Positions 1-6,313 of a stretch of DNA of 10,689 nucleotides are shown here, piece by piece (position 1 is the stretch's first letter; every line of letters starts with the position of its first letter). Source of the DNA: Rickettsia typhi (lineage in GTDB: Bacteria > Pseudomonadota > Alphaproteobacteria > Rickettsiales > UBA1997). Position numbers and translations under genes: made by a program. The stretch covers positions 1 to 10,689 of the forward strand of contig CAMDMO010000050.1 in assembly GCA_945902255.1 (NCBI GenBank), given 5' to 3'. The notes beneath the pieces were generated by a model, which saw only the letters and a program-made list of their open reading frames with translations, had not been told where the DNA came from and made no database searches.

Positions 1-17
1 AATTTAGATTTGGTATA
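1..17. repeat. 17-bp direct repeat, copy 1
   Basis: The sequence AATTTAGATTTGGTATA occurs here and, identically, at 133-149. This copy lies inside the transposase reading frame; the other lies outside it. The unit spacing is 132 bp. It may mark an internally deleted or tandemly duplicated insertion sequence end. Confidence 0.8.
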
Positions 18-79
18 TTACCTTCTACAAGATTTTCTATAACCCTCATTCTTAAATCTAAACTGTAAGGTTTTGCCAT
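1..79 (-). pseudogene. IS630-type transposase, N-terminal fragment
   Basis: Reading leftwards from an ATG at 77-79, the frame gives a protein beginning MAKPYSLDLR and continuing MRVIENLVEG. This is the usual opening of IS630-family transposases, just before their helix-turn-helix. Only 26 codons lie in the window. The last residues (NIPNLN) are encoded by a 17-bp sequence that is repeated outside the gene at 133-149, and they do not look like the expected start of the helix-turn-helix. I infer that the copy is broken near codon 20, but a complete gene beyond the left edge cannot be excluded. Family assignment rests on this short motif only. Confidence 0.6.
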
Positions 80-132
80 AAATTTCTTTAAAAAAACTTA
101 TTAATAGTTTTTTTATATTGTGGTGTCAATAG

Positions 133-149
133 AATTTAGATTTGGTATA
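133..149. repeat. 17-bp direct repeat, copy 2
   Basis: Exact copy of AATTTAGATTTGGTATA at 1-17. It begins directly after TGGTGTCAATAG, which may be the outer end of the IS630-type element upstream of the transposase start. The two copies bracket 115 bp of transposase 5' sequence. Confidence 0.8.
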
Positions 150-214
150 GAGTCGTAACTCAACAAGTTCTCATTGTATAAATTAAAAACACCAGTTCGT
201 TGATAAAAATATAC

Positions 215-253
215 GATCCTCGTCATCTTTGGCTTGAAGATTGATGAATCTTC
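215..253. repeat. Degenerate palindromic repeat next to the perfect one
   Basis: The stretch begins GATCCTCG and CGTCATC, the same words that open and close the arms of the inverted repeat at 262-358. It contains its own small hairpin, GAAGATT (236-242) and AATCTTC (247-253) around a 4-nt loop. I read it as a decayed or rearranged relative of the neighbouring repeat; the relationship is inferred from short matches. Confidence 0.4.
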
Positions 254-261
254 CCTAGGCG

Positions 262-358
262 CGTCATCCTTGACCGCAGGTCGAGGATCTCAGGAATCTT
301 GAACTACTTTATAGGGTGCTGAGCTCATGAGATCCTCGACCTGCGGTCAAGGATGACG
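262..358. repeat. Perfect 31-bp inverted repeat, GC-rich palindromic element
   Basis: The arms at 262-292 and 328-358 are exact reverse complements over 31 bp and surround a 35-nt spacer. The left arm starts CGTCATCCTTGACCGCAGG and ends GGATCTCA. The arms are much richer in G+C than the genes around them. Repeats opening CGTCATCC and closing GGATC are a familiar type of dispersed extragenic element in alphaproteobacteria, including Rickettsiales. Lying 82 bp past the stop of the J-domain gene, it could fold in RNA and act as a processing or stop signal. No U-run follows directly on the minus strand, so it is not a canonical intrinsic terminator. Confidence 0.9.
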
Positions 359-439
359 TGTCGAGTGGGAATTGGCTTTTTTTATGAAAAACATGTGGTG
401 CGGTTTTAAATCAAGCCTAGCTTAGGTTGGGTGATATGA

Positions 440-1360
440 TTATTGCATTAATTCTGTTTCCGTTGCCTTTGCTATCACTTCAATATTTTCTACAACAACA
501 GATGGTTTTGGTCTGGAAGAATTTCGTTTTGTAATTTCTTCTATCTTACTCGCAAGTCTTGAATCCTTAGTAGCATGGCTCAATTGAAATTCTCTTAAAG
601 AATAATTTTGCTCTAAAGCCTCACAAATCATTGTGACACTTCTTTCGTCAGAAATTGTTAGTGGAAATAAATTAATTTCTTCTAAGCTATTGTTAGATCT
701 AATTAAATCACTCAAGGCAGAAATTTCATCTAAGTCCATAATGGTTTTGTAACTAGCCATTTTTAAGTTTTTTAAGAATTTATTTTCTTTTAGAGATGTG
801 AGAATGGCAATTTCTCCAGCTTTATCTTCAAGCATCCAAAAAACGGAAACGGTTTGAAGGGTGTGATTATTTTTTAGAGAAGTTGCAAGTTCTAAAATTT
901 CTGCAGAGGCGCCGCCGTAAGTATAATTAAGTGAAAATTCATCAAAAAATCTATTATTTTCTCTAGCTAATTTAGCATAATTACTGATTTCTACTCTCTC
1001 ATCATCCTTTTCCTTGCCTTTGTAATAACGCTCTCTAGGGGCTGCTTCTATTCCACCTTTAAGTAAGAATTCATACGAACGATTAATTGCTTGAGAAATT
1101 TCCGTTAGATCTATTTTGTGATCTGGATTTGGATTAAGATCGGGATGAAATTTTTTTATTAAATCTTTATAAGCTTTTTTAAGTGCCGCTTTATTATTAG
1201 TTAAATCTCCGCTTATGCCTAATATTTCCGAACTAGTTCTGCCTTTTTGAATTAGTGCTTTTATTGAATTTATATCTGCCTCAGTTGCAGTAAAATCTGT
1301 TTTGGTTTTAATAGTTCTAAACCAAAAGGCTCTTCTTGCCAGATCTAGAGCTATTCTCAT
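440..1360 (-). CDS. J-domain (DnaJ-like) protein with C-terminal leucine-rich repeats
   Basis: A 306-residue protein. Residues about 42-100 form a J-domain: the first helix contains SEILGI, a basic second helix (AYKDLIKK) leads into the HPD signature at 72-74, and a third helix ends SYEFLL. HPD is the motif that stimulates the ATPase of Hsp70 (DnaK). The glycine-rich and zinc-finger regions of true DnaJ are absent. Residues about 155-280 contain at least four units of roughly 29 residues, with hydrophobic residues at 162, 190, 220 and 249, each followed three residues later by Asn, then a short beta-type segment such as TLQTVSV or SLEEINL. This is the ribonuclease-inhibitor style of leucine-rich repeat. 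No signal peptide or membrane segment is evident. It starts 25 bp after ribBA ends and lacks a clear Shine-Dalgarno. A chaperone adaptor or a secreted host-directed protein are both possible; function is not established. Confidence 0.8.
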   Translation of the reverse strand: MRIALDLARRAFWFRTIKTKTDFTATEADINSIKALIQKGRTSSEILGISGDLTNNKAALKKAYKDLIKKFHPDLNPNPDHKIDLTEISQAINRSYEFLLKGGIEAAPRERYYKGKEKDDERVEISNYAKLARENNRFFDEFSLNYTYGGASAEILELATSLKNNHTLQTVSVFWMLEDKAGEIAILTSLKENKFLKNLKMASYKTIMDLDEISALSDLIRSNNSLEEINLFPLTISDERSVTMICEALEQNYSLREFQLSHATKDSRLASKIEEITKRNSSRPKPSVVVENIEVIAKATETELMQ

Positions 1361-1385
1361 GGTTTAAATTATTAAATTATATTTT

Positions 1386-2483
1386 TTAAAGAAGATTTAT
1401 ATGATCAAGAATTTTTAATCCATATCCTTCCAAGCCAATAACTGACTGCTTTGAATTGGTTAATAAATTCATTTCTCTAACTCCAAGATCAAATAAAATT
1501 TGAGCGCCAGTGCCGTAATTTCTTAGAATTTTTTCTTTATTTTCAATTTGATTTGTTTCGCTAAAAAGATGAGAAATTGATTCGCTGGGTTGTCTTATAA
1601 TTACTAAAACTCCATTTTGACTATCGGCAATTTTTCTCATCGCTTTTTTTAATAAACCGGTTTTTGCATTTTGCGCATCTTCCAAACAATCGCTAAAAAT
1701 ATCTAAGTGATGCATTCTAACCAGTGTTGGGGCTTTACCAATTTTACCTTTTATTAATGCGATATGTTCAATATTATCTACTTTGCTTTTATAGATCACC
1801 AAATCAAATTCATCACCTTGTTTATTAATGAATTTACCTTTTTCTTTTACCTCAATTAATTTTTCATTTTTGCGGCGATATTCAATTAAATCAGCAATTG
1901 TGGCAATTTTAAGATTATGCTCTTGAGCGAATTTAATTAGATCTGGCATTCTGGCCATTGAGCCATCATCATTCATGATTTCACAAATTACGCCAGATGG
2001 ATTTAATTCAGCTAGTTTTGCAATATCAACTGCCGCTTCTGTGTGACCAGCGCGCACAAGAACGCCGCCATTTTGTGATCTTAATGGAAAGATATGTCCT
2101 GGGCTAACAATTGCCTCTTTGCCATTTTTTTCATTAATTGCGTCGGAAATTGTTTTAGCGCGATCAAAGGCAGAAATTCCAGTTGAAATTCCTTCGCGCG
2201 CTTCAATTGAAACTGTAAATGCGGTTTTATGTCGAGATTCATTAGAAAAAGACATTAAAGGCAATTCAAGCTCTTTAACTCTTTTTTCATCTAGCGCCAA
2301 ACAAATTAATCCACGACCATATTTAGCCATAAAATTAATTTTTTTATCATCGCACATTTGCGCTGGAATAACTAAATCGCCTTCATTTTCGCGACCCTCA
2401 TCATCAACTAAAATAAACATATTACCCTTTTTTGCTTCGGCAATAATTTCAGGAATTGAGGCTAAATAGGTTTTTATAGTCAT
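1386..2483 (-). CDS. ribBA: 3,4-dihydroxy-2-butanone-4-phosphate synthase with degenerate GTP cyclohydrolase II domain
   Basis: The N-terminal half (about 5-205) is a full RibB domain, which converts ribulose 5-phosphate to dihydroxybutanone phosphate and formate for riboflavin synthesis. Visible signatures are the acidic DDEGRENEGD loop (27-36), the SPGHIFPL and GGVLVRAGHTEAAVD blocks (127-153), and CEIMNDDGSMAR (167-178). Residues about 210-365 align with GTP cyclohydrolase II, including YGTGAQILFDLGV and the LEGYGLKI ending. However, the zinc site, normally a Cys followed by a CDC-type pair, is absent: the matching part reads HHLDIFSDCLEDA and then runs without cysteine. The RQEGRGIGL-like segment is also lost. 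This half is therefore probably inactive as a cyclohydrolase, as in other alphaproteobacterial RibB-X proteins. The gene starts 3 bp after the histidine kinase stop. RibB activity is well supported; RibA activity is doubtful. Confidence 0.9.
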   Translation of the reverse strand: MTIKTYLASIPEIIAEAKKGNMFILVDDEGRENEGDLVIPAQMCDDKKINFMAKYGRGLICLALDEKRVKELELPLMSFSNESRHKTAFTVSIEAREGISTGISAFDRAKTISDAINEKNGKEAIVSPGHIFPLRSQNGGVLVRAGHTEAAVDIAKLAELNPSGVICEIMNDDGSMARMPDLIKFAQEHNLKIATIADLIEYRRKNEKLIEVKEKGKFINKQGDEFDLVIYKSKVDNIEHIALIKGKIGKAPTLVRMHHLDIFSDCLEDAQNAKTGLLKKAMRKIADSQNGVLVIIRQPSESISHLFSETNQIENKEKILRNYGTGAQILFDLGVREMNLLTNSKQSVIGLEGYGLKILDHINLL

Positions 2484-2486
2484 TTT

Positions 2487-4280
2487 TTAAATAGGTTCCA
2501 AAAGTCTTACTCTTGGGAAGTTAATTGTTGCAGTTGTTCCTTTTTCTAAGGTGCTTTCGATTTTAAATTTAGCTTGGTGAAGCGCAACCATTTTTTGTGT
2601 AATAGGTAGTCCAAGCCCAACTCCTTGTCTTTTATCGTTAATGTGACTATCCTTAACTTGACCATATTCTTCTAAAATTTGCGGAATATTTTCTTCTTTT
2701 ATTCCAACGCCTTGGTCAATCACGGCAACAGATAATTCGCCAGAACCATTAACTTGTGTAACTATAGAAATTTTTCCGCCATGATGACTAAATTTTATTG
2801 CGTTAGAAAGTAGATTTAGCAACATGCGCTTAAACATTGATTTATCAGCTTTGAGCATATATTTATTGTGGAAAAATTTTGCATCAATTGTTATGTCATC
2901 TTTCTTTGCATCTGCAGCCACTATATCAATTGCCTCCTGAACTTCCTGCCCAATATCAAGCCTTTCATCATATAGCTCTGTTTTATCAGCATTTAATTTT
3001 GAAAAATTAAGTAACTCGTCAATTAACGATAATAAATGACGACCAGATTTAAATATTATGTCAGATAATTTTTTGTAGTCTTCACTAAGTGGACCATGAA
3101 TTTCATTTTTCATTAATTCTGCATAACTCATTGCCCCAGTAAGCGGAGTGCGAAGTTCGTGACTCATATTAGCAAAAAAATTATTTTGTGATTTTTTAGC
3201 TTGTAATAAGTTGATTTTATATTCTTGAATTGCCAATAGTTGCGATGCAAGAGTATTTATTTCATAAATTTTTGTTTTTGGTAATAGACTCTTTACTTCA
3301 CTATCACGATCTTGAGATATTGCGTTTGCAGCTTGTGATAATTTTAAAATTGGTGAAATAATAACTAATCTTAATGCGTAAAAAGAAGTAAATAAAATTG
3401 CAAATATTGCAATAATCTCAAATATTCTTGGATATAGTTCAGATAATAACTTTCTTTGAAAGAAAGAGTCGTCATATTTTGTAATTATAACATAAGGATA
3501 TTTTTCGACATTTTGATAGAAGCCATAGAATTTATTATCTGAAAATAAAGAGTATTTCGTAATCTCTCCACTTGGTTTTGAAAAATTATAATGTGTTATA
3601 AAATTATTATAACTTTCATCGAGTAAAAAATCTTTTGAACTAATTACAATTTCTTTGTTTTTAATATCGTAAATAGCGAAAGAAACTCCGGTTATATTTA
3701 GGGAAAGCTCAAGTTTTTCGGTAAGTTTTTTAATGTTAAAACCAAAAATTGTCGCTCCCAAATAATTACCGTTATAATCTGCGATTCCCATTCCAGATGG
3801 AATAATCCAAGTTTTACTAACTTTGCCATAAACTGGTTTTCCAATATGAATTTTATTCGGATCTGATATTGTAAGAGAAATATAATCTCTATCGCTAACA
3901 TCGATTGGTTTTACTATGCCTCTATCACTATTAACCGTTAGTTTTAATTTATTATTAGTCCAAGAAAACATATTCCATGGAATTCGGTTATTTACCTCGG
4001 AGTTAAGGCGAAAAGAAGATAAAAGTGAGCTAATATATCTTACATTAAGAGAGTCATTATCTCTTATTTGTGAGTTTATATAGTTCATTAGGTAGGCAGT
4101 ATAGTCTATAGTATCAACAAAAGATTCGCTGATTCTAAGAGATTGACTTTCTAAATCTGATTTGATGTTTTTTGAGTAAATGTTCCATCTAAAATAAGAA
4201 TATAAAAAAAATGTTAAAACGCTGATTGATATTACGAAGATTGTGAAATATTTGGAGATCGATAATTTACCTAAATGCAT
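2487..4280 (-). CDS. Membrane-bound dCache sensor histidine kinase
   Basis: A complete 597-residue kinase. A first membrane segment (about 11-30) and a second (about 284-308) enclose a periplasmic region of about 250 residues. Its pattern RDYISLTI...GKPVYGKVSKTWIIP...YLGATIFGFNI (about 131-183) is typical of dCache small-molecule sensors. After a short linker resembling HAMP come the dimerisation/phosphoacceptor domain with MSHELRTPL, phospho-His at 374, and a full HATPase: N-box around Asn493 (LLSNAIKFS), G1 DQGVGI (522-527) and G2 GVGLGLPI (553-560). There is no receiver domain, so it must phosphorylate a separate regulator, most simply the one encoded two genes upstream. The H-box and domain plan recall the PleC/DivJ type, but the ligand is unknown. 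It starts 16 bp after the reductase-like gene and stops 3 bp before ribBA. No clear Shine-Dalgarno was seen. Confidence 0.93.
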   Translation of the reverse strand: MHLGKLSISKYFTIFVISISVLTFFLYSYFRWNIYSKNIKSDLESQSLRISESFVDTIDYTAYLMNYINSQIRDNDSLNVRYISSLLSSFRLNSEVNNRIPWNMFSWTNNKLKLTVNSDRGIVKPIDVSDRDYISLTISDPNKIHIGKPVYGKVSKTWIIPSGMGIADYNGNYLGATIFGFNIKKLTEKLELSLNITGVSFAIYDIKNKEIVISSKDFLLDESYNNFITHYNFSKPSGEITKYSLFSDNKFYGFYQNVEKYPYVIITKYDDSFFQRKLLSELYPRIFEIIAIFAILFTSFYALRLVIISPILKLSQAANAISQDRDSEVKSLLPKTKIYEINTLASQLLAIQEYKINLLQAKKSQNNFFANMSHELRTPLTGAMSYAELMKNEIHGPLSEDYKKLSDIIFKSGRHLLSLIDELLNFSKLNADKTELYDERLDIGQEVQEAIDIVAADAKKDDITIDAKFFHNKYMLKADKSMFKRMLLNLLSNAIKFSHHGGKISIVTQVNGSGELSVAVIDQGVGIKEENIPQILEEYGQVKDSHINDKRQGVGLGLPITQKMVALHQAKFKIESTLEKGTTATINFPRVRLLEPI

Positions 4281-4296
4281 ATTTATTTGATTAAAG

Positions 4297-5808
4297 TTAG
4301 GGTGAAGTGATAGCGATCGATGGTGCTGCTAGTCTAGAAGGAGTAAGTTTAGTGCTGGTTGGGGCAGTTCCGGGTGAAGGAAGCATAACGGTGGCTTGCG
4401 CTTTTAAATCTTGCATTTTTTCTTGTATTTCAGTATTACCTCTAACAGCTTTAGTTATTTCTTGAAAGTTAATTTTTTCGCCAGATTTTCCAATCATCTC
4501 ATCTCTCAATGTAACCATATTTGTTAAAATTTTTGAGATTTTATGCACTACATTTAAGCGTGGCAATTCATATTTATCTGACAATTCTTTTACTGAATTA
4601 TATATTCCCTTTAACTCTAACTGATTTCCTGATTCAAAATCTCTGCACATTGAGGATCTATGAGTTAGGCTATTATTTAGCCTTAAAATAAGATCATCTG
4701 CTGTTTTAAGGGTTCTTCCTGTAATGCTTTCTGATAGATTGTTTATTTCTGCGGCGACTGCTAAAATTACATTTTTTAATTCTAGATCAGCTATCATTTC
4801 CCCTATTGTCTTCCCAGTTATTGTTGATAAACCGCTAATAGAGGCATTAACTTGCATTTTTAAAAATAATTCCTTTTCTATTGAAAGTTCATCAACTGCA
4901 GTGCTAATTCCAGAGTTTCTGAATATATAGCGAAGGGCAACAACATTTCTTCCCTCTGTTGAAGATTGCATAGGAACTGAAATTTTCTCAATCGCGGTTG
5001 CAACATTATATGTATGGTGATCTATGCTTCCATCTGGGTCATAAGCTACACTGCATCCAAAGTTTAAAACACTTTTTACGACTTTTTTATTACGAGACCA
5101 TGCAAAAATTTGATTTCCTTGATCCACACTGGCAAGAGCTTCTCCTTTTGCCCTAAACCAAAAAGGTATACCATTTTGACCAAATGTTATAGTTGTTTTT
5201 TTGCCATCTTTTTCTAGCCCTTCTTTTGATAGAATTTCAATTTTTTTCAAAAGATCTTTAAGCGTAGCTTGATCTTCATAGGCAGTTGTTTTTACGGCGA
5301 TAAAAATATGATCTTGTTTACCCAACTCTTCCGGATTGTCAGAGAATGAAATTTCTTCATTGGTTATTGTATGAATATTACCATCTGGCATATTTAGAAC
5401 TATACCTTTTTCCGCCATGGAACTTAGGCTTTCGCTGCCTTTTTTTCCTAAAATTGATATTTTTACCTTTTTTTCTGGCGTTAGAGTTCTGTTGTGAATT
5501 GCTATTAAACCAGCTAAGACAGCACTAACTTGTCCAGAGCCAATAAAAGTAATAGTTTGTAATTTTTTTGGTGATACCGCGCCACTTCCGGCTCCCGCAA
5601 ACTCTTCCTCTGCGGCACTAGAGCTTCCCGATGTATCTGCGCTAGTTGCTGGTTCAGATAATATTTGTGGTAATTTCGCTCCACTTCCAGCTCCCGCAAA
5701 TTTAGATAGATCTTCTCCTGCAGCTGTGTCAGCTGTTGACAATTCAGGGGCAGGAGTAGATCGTTCTTTAGCTTTTTCTCCTTCTTTTGTTGGTGTGGTA
5801 GGTCGCAT
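4297..5808 (-). CDS. Ketopantoate reductase-like (PanE/ApbA family) protein with low-complexity extensions
   Basis: The middle of this 503-residue protein (about 84-430) follows the PanE/ApbA fold: a Rossmann start ITFIGSGQVSAVLAG (86-100), an AVKTTAYEDQ segment (171-180), the FGQNGIPFWF block (209-218) where the family has QNG, a helical domain with LFLKMQVNASISGLSTITG (314-332; Lys317 and Asn321 fit the substrate-binding residues), Glu354, and HRSSMCRDFESG (383-394). PanE reduces 2-dehydropantoate to pantoate with NADPH in coenzyme A synthesis. The usual length is about 300. Here about 85 residues at the N-terminus are rich in Ala, Ser, Gly, Thr and Glu, carrying FAGAGSGA twice (37-44, 70-77). 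The final 60 or so residues are also extended. No signal peptide is visible. It lies 3 bp after the response regulator gene. The substrate could differ from ketopantoate, so no symbol is given. Confidence 0.8.
   Translation of the reverse strand: MRPTTPTKEGEKAKERSTPAPELSTADTAAGEDLSKFAGAGSGAKLPQILSEPATSADTSGSSSAAEEEFAGAGSGAVSPKKLQTITFIGSGQVSAVLAGLIAIHNRTLTPEKKVKISILGKKGSESLSSMAEKGIVLNMPDGNIHTITNEEISFSDNPEELGKQDHIFIAVKTTAYEDQATLKDLLKKIEILSKEGLEKDGKKTTITFGQNGIPFWFRAKGEALASVDQGNQIFAWSRNKKVVKSVLNFGCSVAYDPDGSIDHHTYNVATAIEKISVPMQSSTEGRNVVALRYIFRNSGISTAVDELSIEKELFLKMQVNASISGLSTITGKTIGEMIADLELKNVILAVAAEINNLSESITGRTLKTADDLILRLNNSLTHRSSMCRDFESGNQLELKGIYNSVKELSDKYELPRLNVVHKISKILTNMVTLRDEMIGKSGEKINFQEITKAVRGNTEIQEKMQDLKAQATVMLPSPGTAPTSTKLTPSRLAAPSIAITSP
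5578..5700. repeat. Internal duplication in the reductase-like gene
   Basis: Two 24-bp segments, 5578-5601 and 5677-5700, match at 22 of 24 positions and both encode FAGAGSGA. They are 99 bp (33 codons) apart. The residues before each copy are also alike (TADTAAGED and TSADTSGSS), which suggests a tandem duplication of a unit of about 33 codons followed by divergence. The region is richer in G+C than the rest of the gene. Confidence 0.7.
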
Positions 5809-5811
5809 ATT

Positions 5812-6231
5812 TTATATAAATGCTGTTTCTTGTGACATTACCATCTCTTCTAGCTGAGTTTCGATAACATCAATTAAGGTTTTCATGCTAAATGGTTTTG
5901 TAACATATTTACTGCAACTCGATTCTTTTTTAATTTCTCTAATTTCTCTTGGAATTGCAAAAGAGCTAACAACAATTATTGGAATATTTTTTAAAATTTT
6001 ATTTTTTCGCATTAACCTAGCAATATCACATCCAGAGAGATCGCAATTTAGTTTAATATCTAGTAATAAAATATCTGGCAATTCTTTTAACATCAAATCA
6101 ATTGCTTCAAATGGGTCATTAATAACAAAGGGCATAATATCCATTTTTTTTAGAATCATCTCTAAATAGCTTCTGTTTACATCGTCATCTTCAATGATAG
6201 CAATTTTTAATTGTGAGCTTTTTTGCGACAT
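5812..6231 (-). CDS. Single-domain (DivK/CheY-like) response regulator
   Basis: A 139-residue protein made of one receiver domain. The acidic pocket is EDDD (14-17), the phosphoacceptor is Asp58 in DILLLDIKLN, the switch residue is Ser89 in PIIVVSS, and the conserved lysine is Lys112 in TKPF. About twelve residues follow the receiver fold and there is no DNA-binding or enzymatic output domain. It therefore probably acts through protein contacts, as DivK does, or as a phosphorelay intermediate. It is the first gene after the hairpin at 6256-6309 and ends 3 bp before the reductase-like gene, which is followed by the histidine kinase, its likely partner. A short A-rich stretch precedes the ATG without a clear Shine-Dalgarno. 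Confidence 0.9.
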   Translation of the reverse strand: MSQKSSQLKIAIIEDDDVNRSYLEMILKKMDIMPFVINDPFEAIDLMLKELPDILLLDIKLNCDLSGCDIARLMRKNKILKNIPIIVVSSFAIPREIREIKKESSCSKYVTKPFSMKTLIDVIETQLEEMVMSQETAFI

Positions 6232-6237
6232 TTTTTG

Positions 6238-6251
6238 TATATTTAAATATA
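6238..6251. promoter_or_regulatory. 14-bp all-AT perfect palindrome upstream of the response regulator
   Basis: TATATTTAAATATA is a perfect palindrome lying 6 bp upstream of the response regulator ATG and just after the hairpin. It may be part of an AT-rich initiation region or a binding site for a dimeric regulator. In such AT-rich sequence it could also be chance, so no regulator is named. Confidence 0.3.
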
Positions 6252-6255
6252 ATAT

Positions 6256-6309
6256 TTAGCACTGTTAGCAAAGCTATTCAACATCAAATAACTTTAACAA
6301 TAGTGCTAA
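6256..6309 (-). terminator. Long hairpin between ribE and the response regulator gene
   Basis: On the minus strand 6309-6256 folds as two 23-nt arms around the 8-nt loop TGATGTTG. The outer eight pairs are TTAGCACT with AGTGCTAA; over the whole stem only two positions are mismatched and three are G-U. It begins 5 bp after the ribE stop. The following sequence is AT-rich but has no clean U-run, so it may be an imperfect terminator for rpoH-ribE, an RNA processing site, or a decayed repeat element. Confidence 0.6.
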
Positions 6310-6313
6310 TTAA

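Larger units (their letters stand above)
80..439. other. Non-coding region with insertion-sequence and palindromic-repeat remnants
   Basis: No convincing reading frame was found on either strand. From left to right the stretch holds the presumed IS630-type end (about 80-132), one copy of the 17-bp direct repeat, a degenerate repeat around 215-253, the perfect 31-bp inverted repeat at 262-358, and a 79-bp AT-rich tail down to the stop of the J-domain gene. A T-run at 376-382 could end a plus-strand transcript, but nothing on the plus strand is seen to need it. No canonical terminator follows the J-domain gene unless the inverted repeat acts as one. Confidence 0.6.

Noticed and set aside
376..382. 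T-run as an intrinsic terminator with the 31-bp inverted repeat
   Set aside because: The run is about 18 nt beyond the stem and would act on plus-strand RNA, where no gene is seen.
80..439. CRISPR array suggested by repeated words
   Set aside because: Only two direct-repeat copies and one inverted pair are present, with no regular spacing and no cas gene.
440..1360. True DnaJ co-chaperone
   Set aside because: The Gly/Phe-rich linker, zinc-finger cysteines and C-terminal client-binding domain are missing; only the J-domain is shared.
2119..2469. Open frame of 116 codons on the plus strand
   Set aside because: It is antisense to the highly conserved RibB domain and shows no domain or ribosome site; a shadow of ribBA.
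5514..5699. Second minus-strand frame inside the reductase-like gene
   Set aside because: It overlaps the low-complexity extension in another frame, where repeats and higher G+C remove stops by chance.
6238..6251. CtrA binding site upstream of the response regulator
   Set aside because: The palindrome contains only one TTAA core and no second TTAA seven bases away, so the CtrA pattern is not met.
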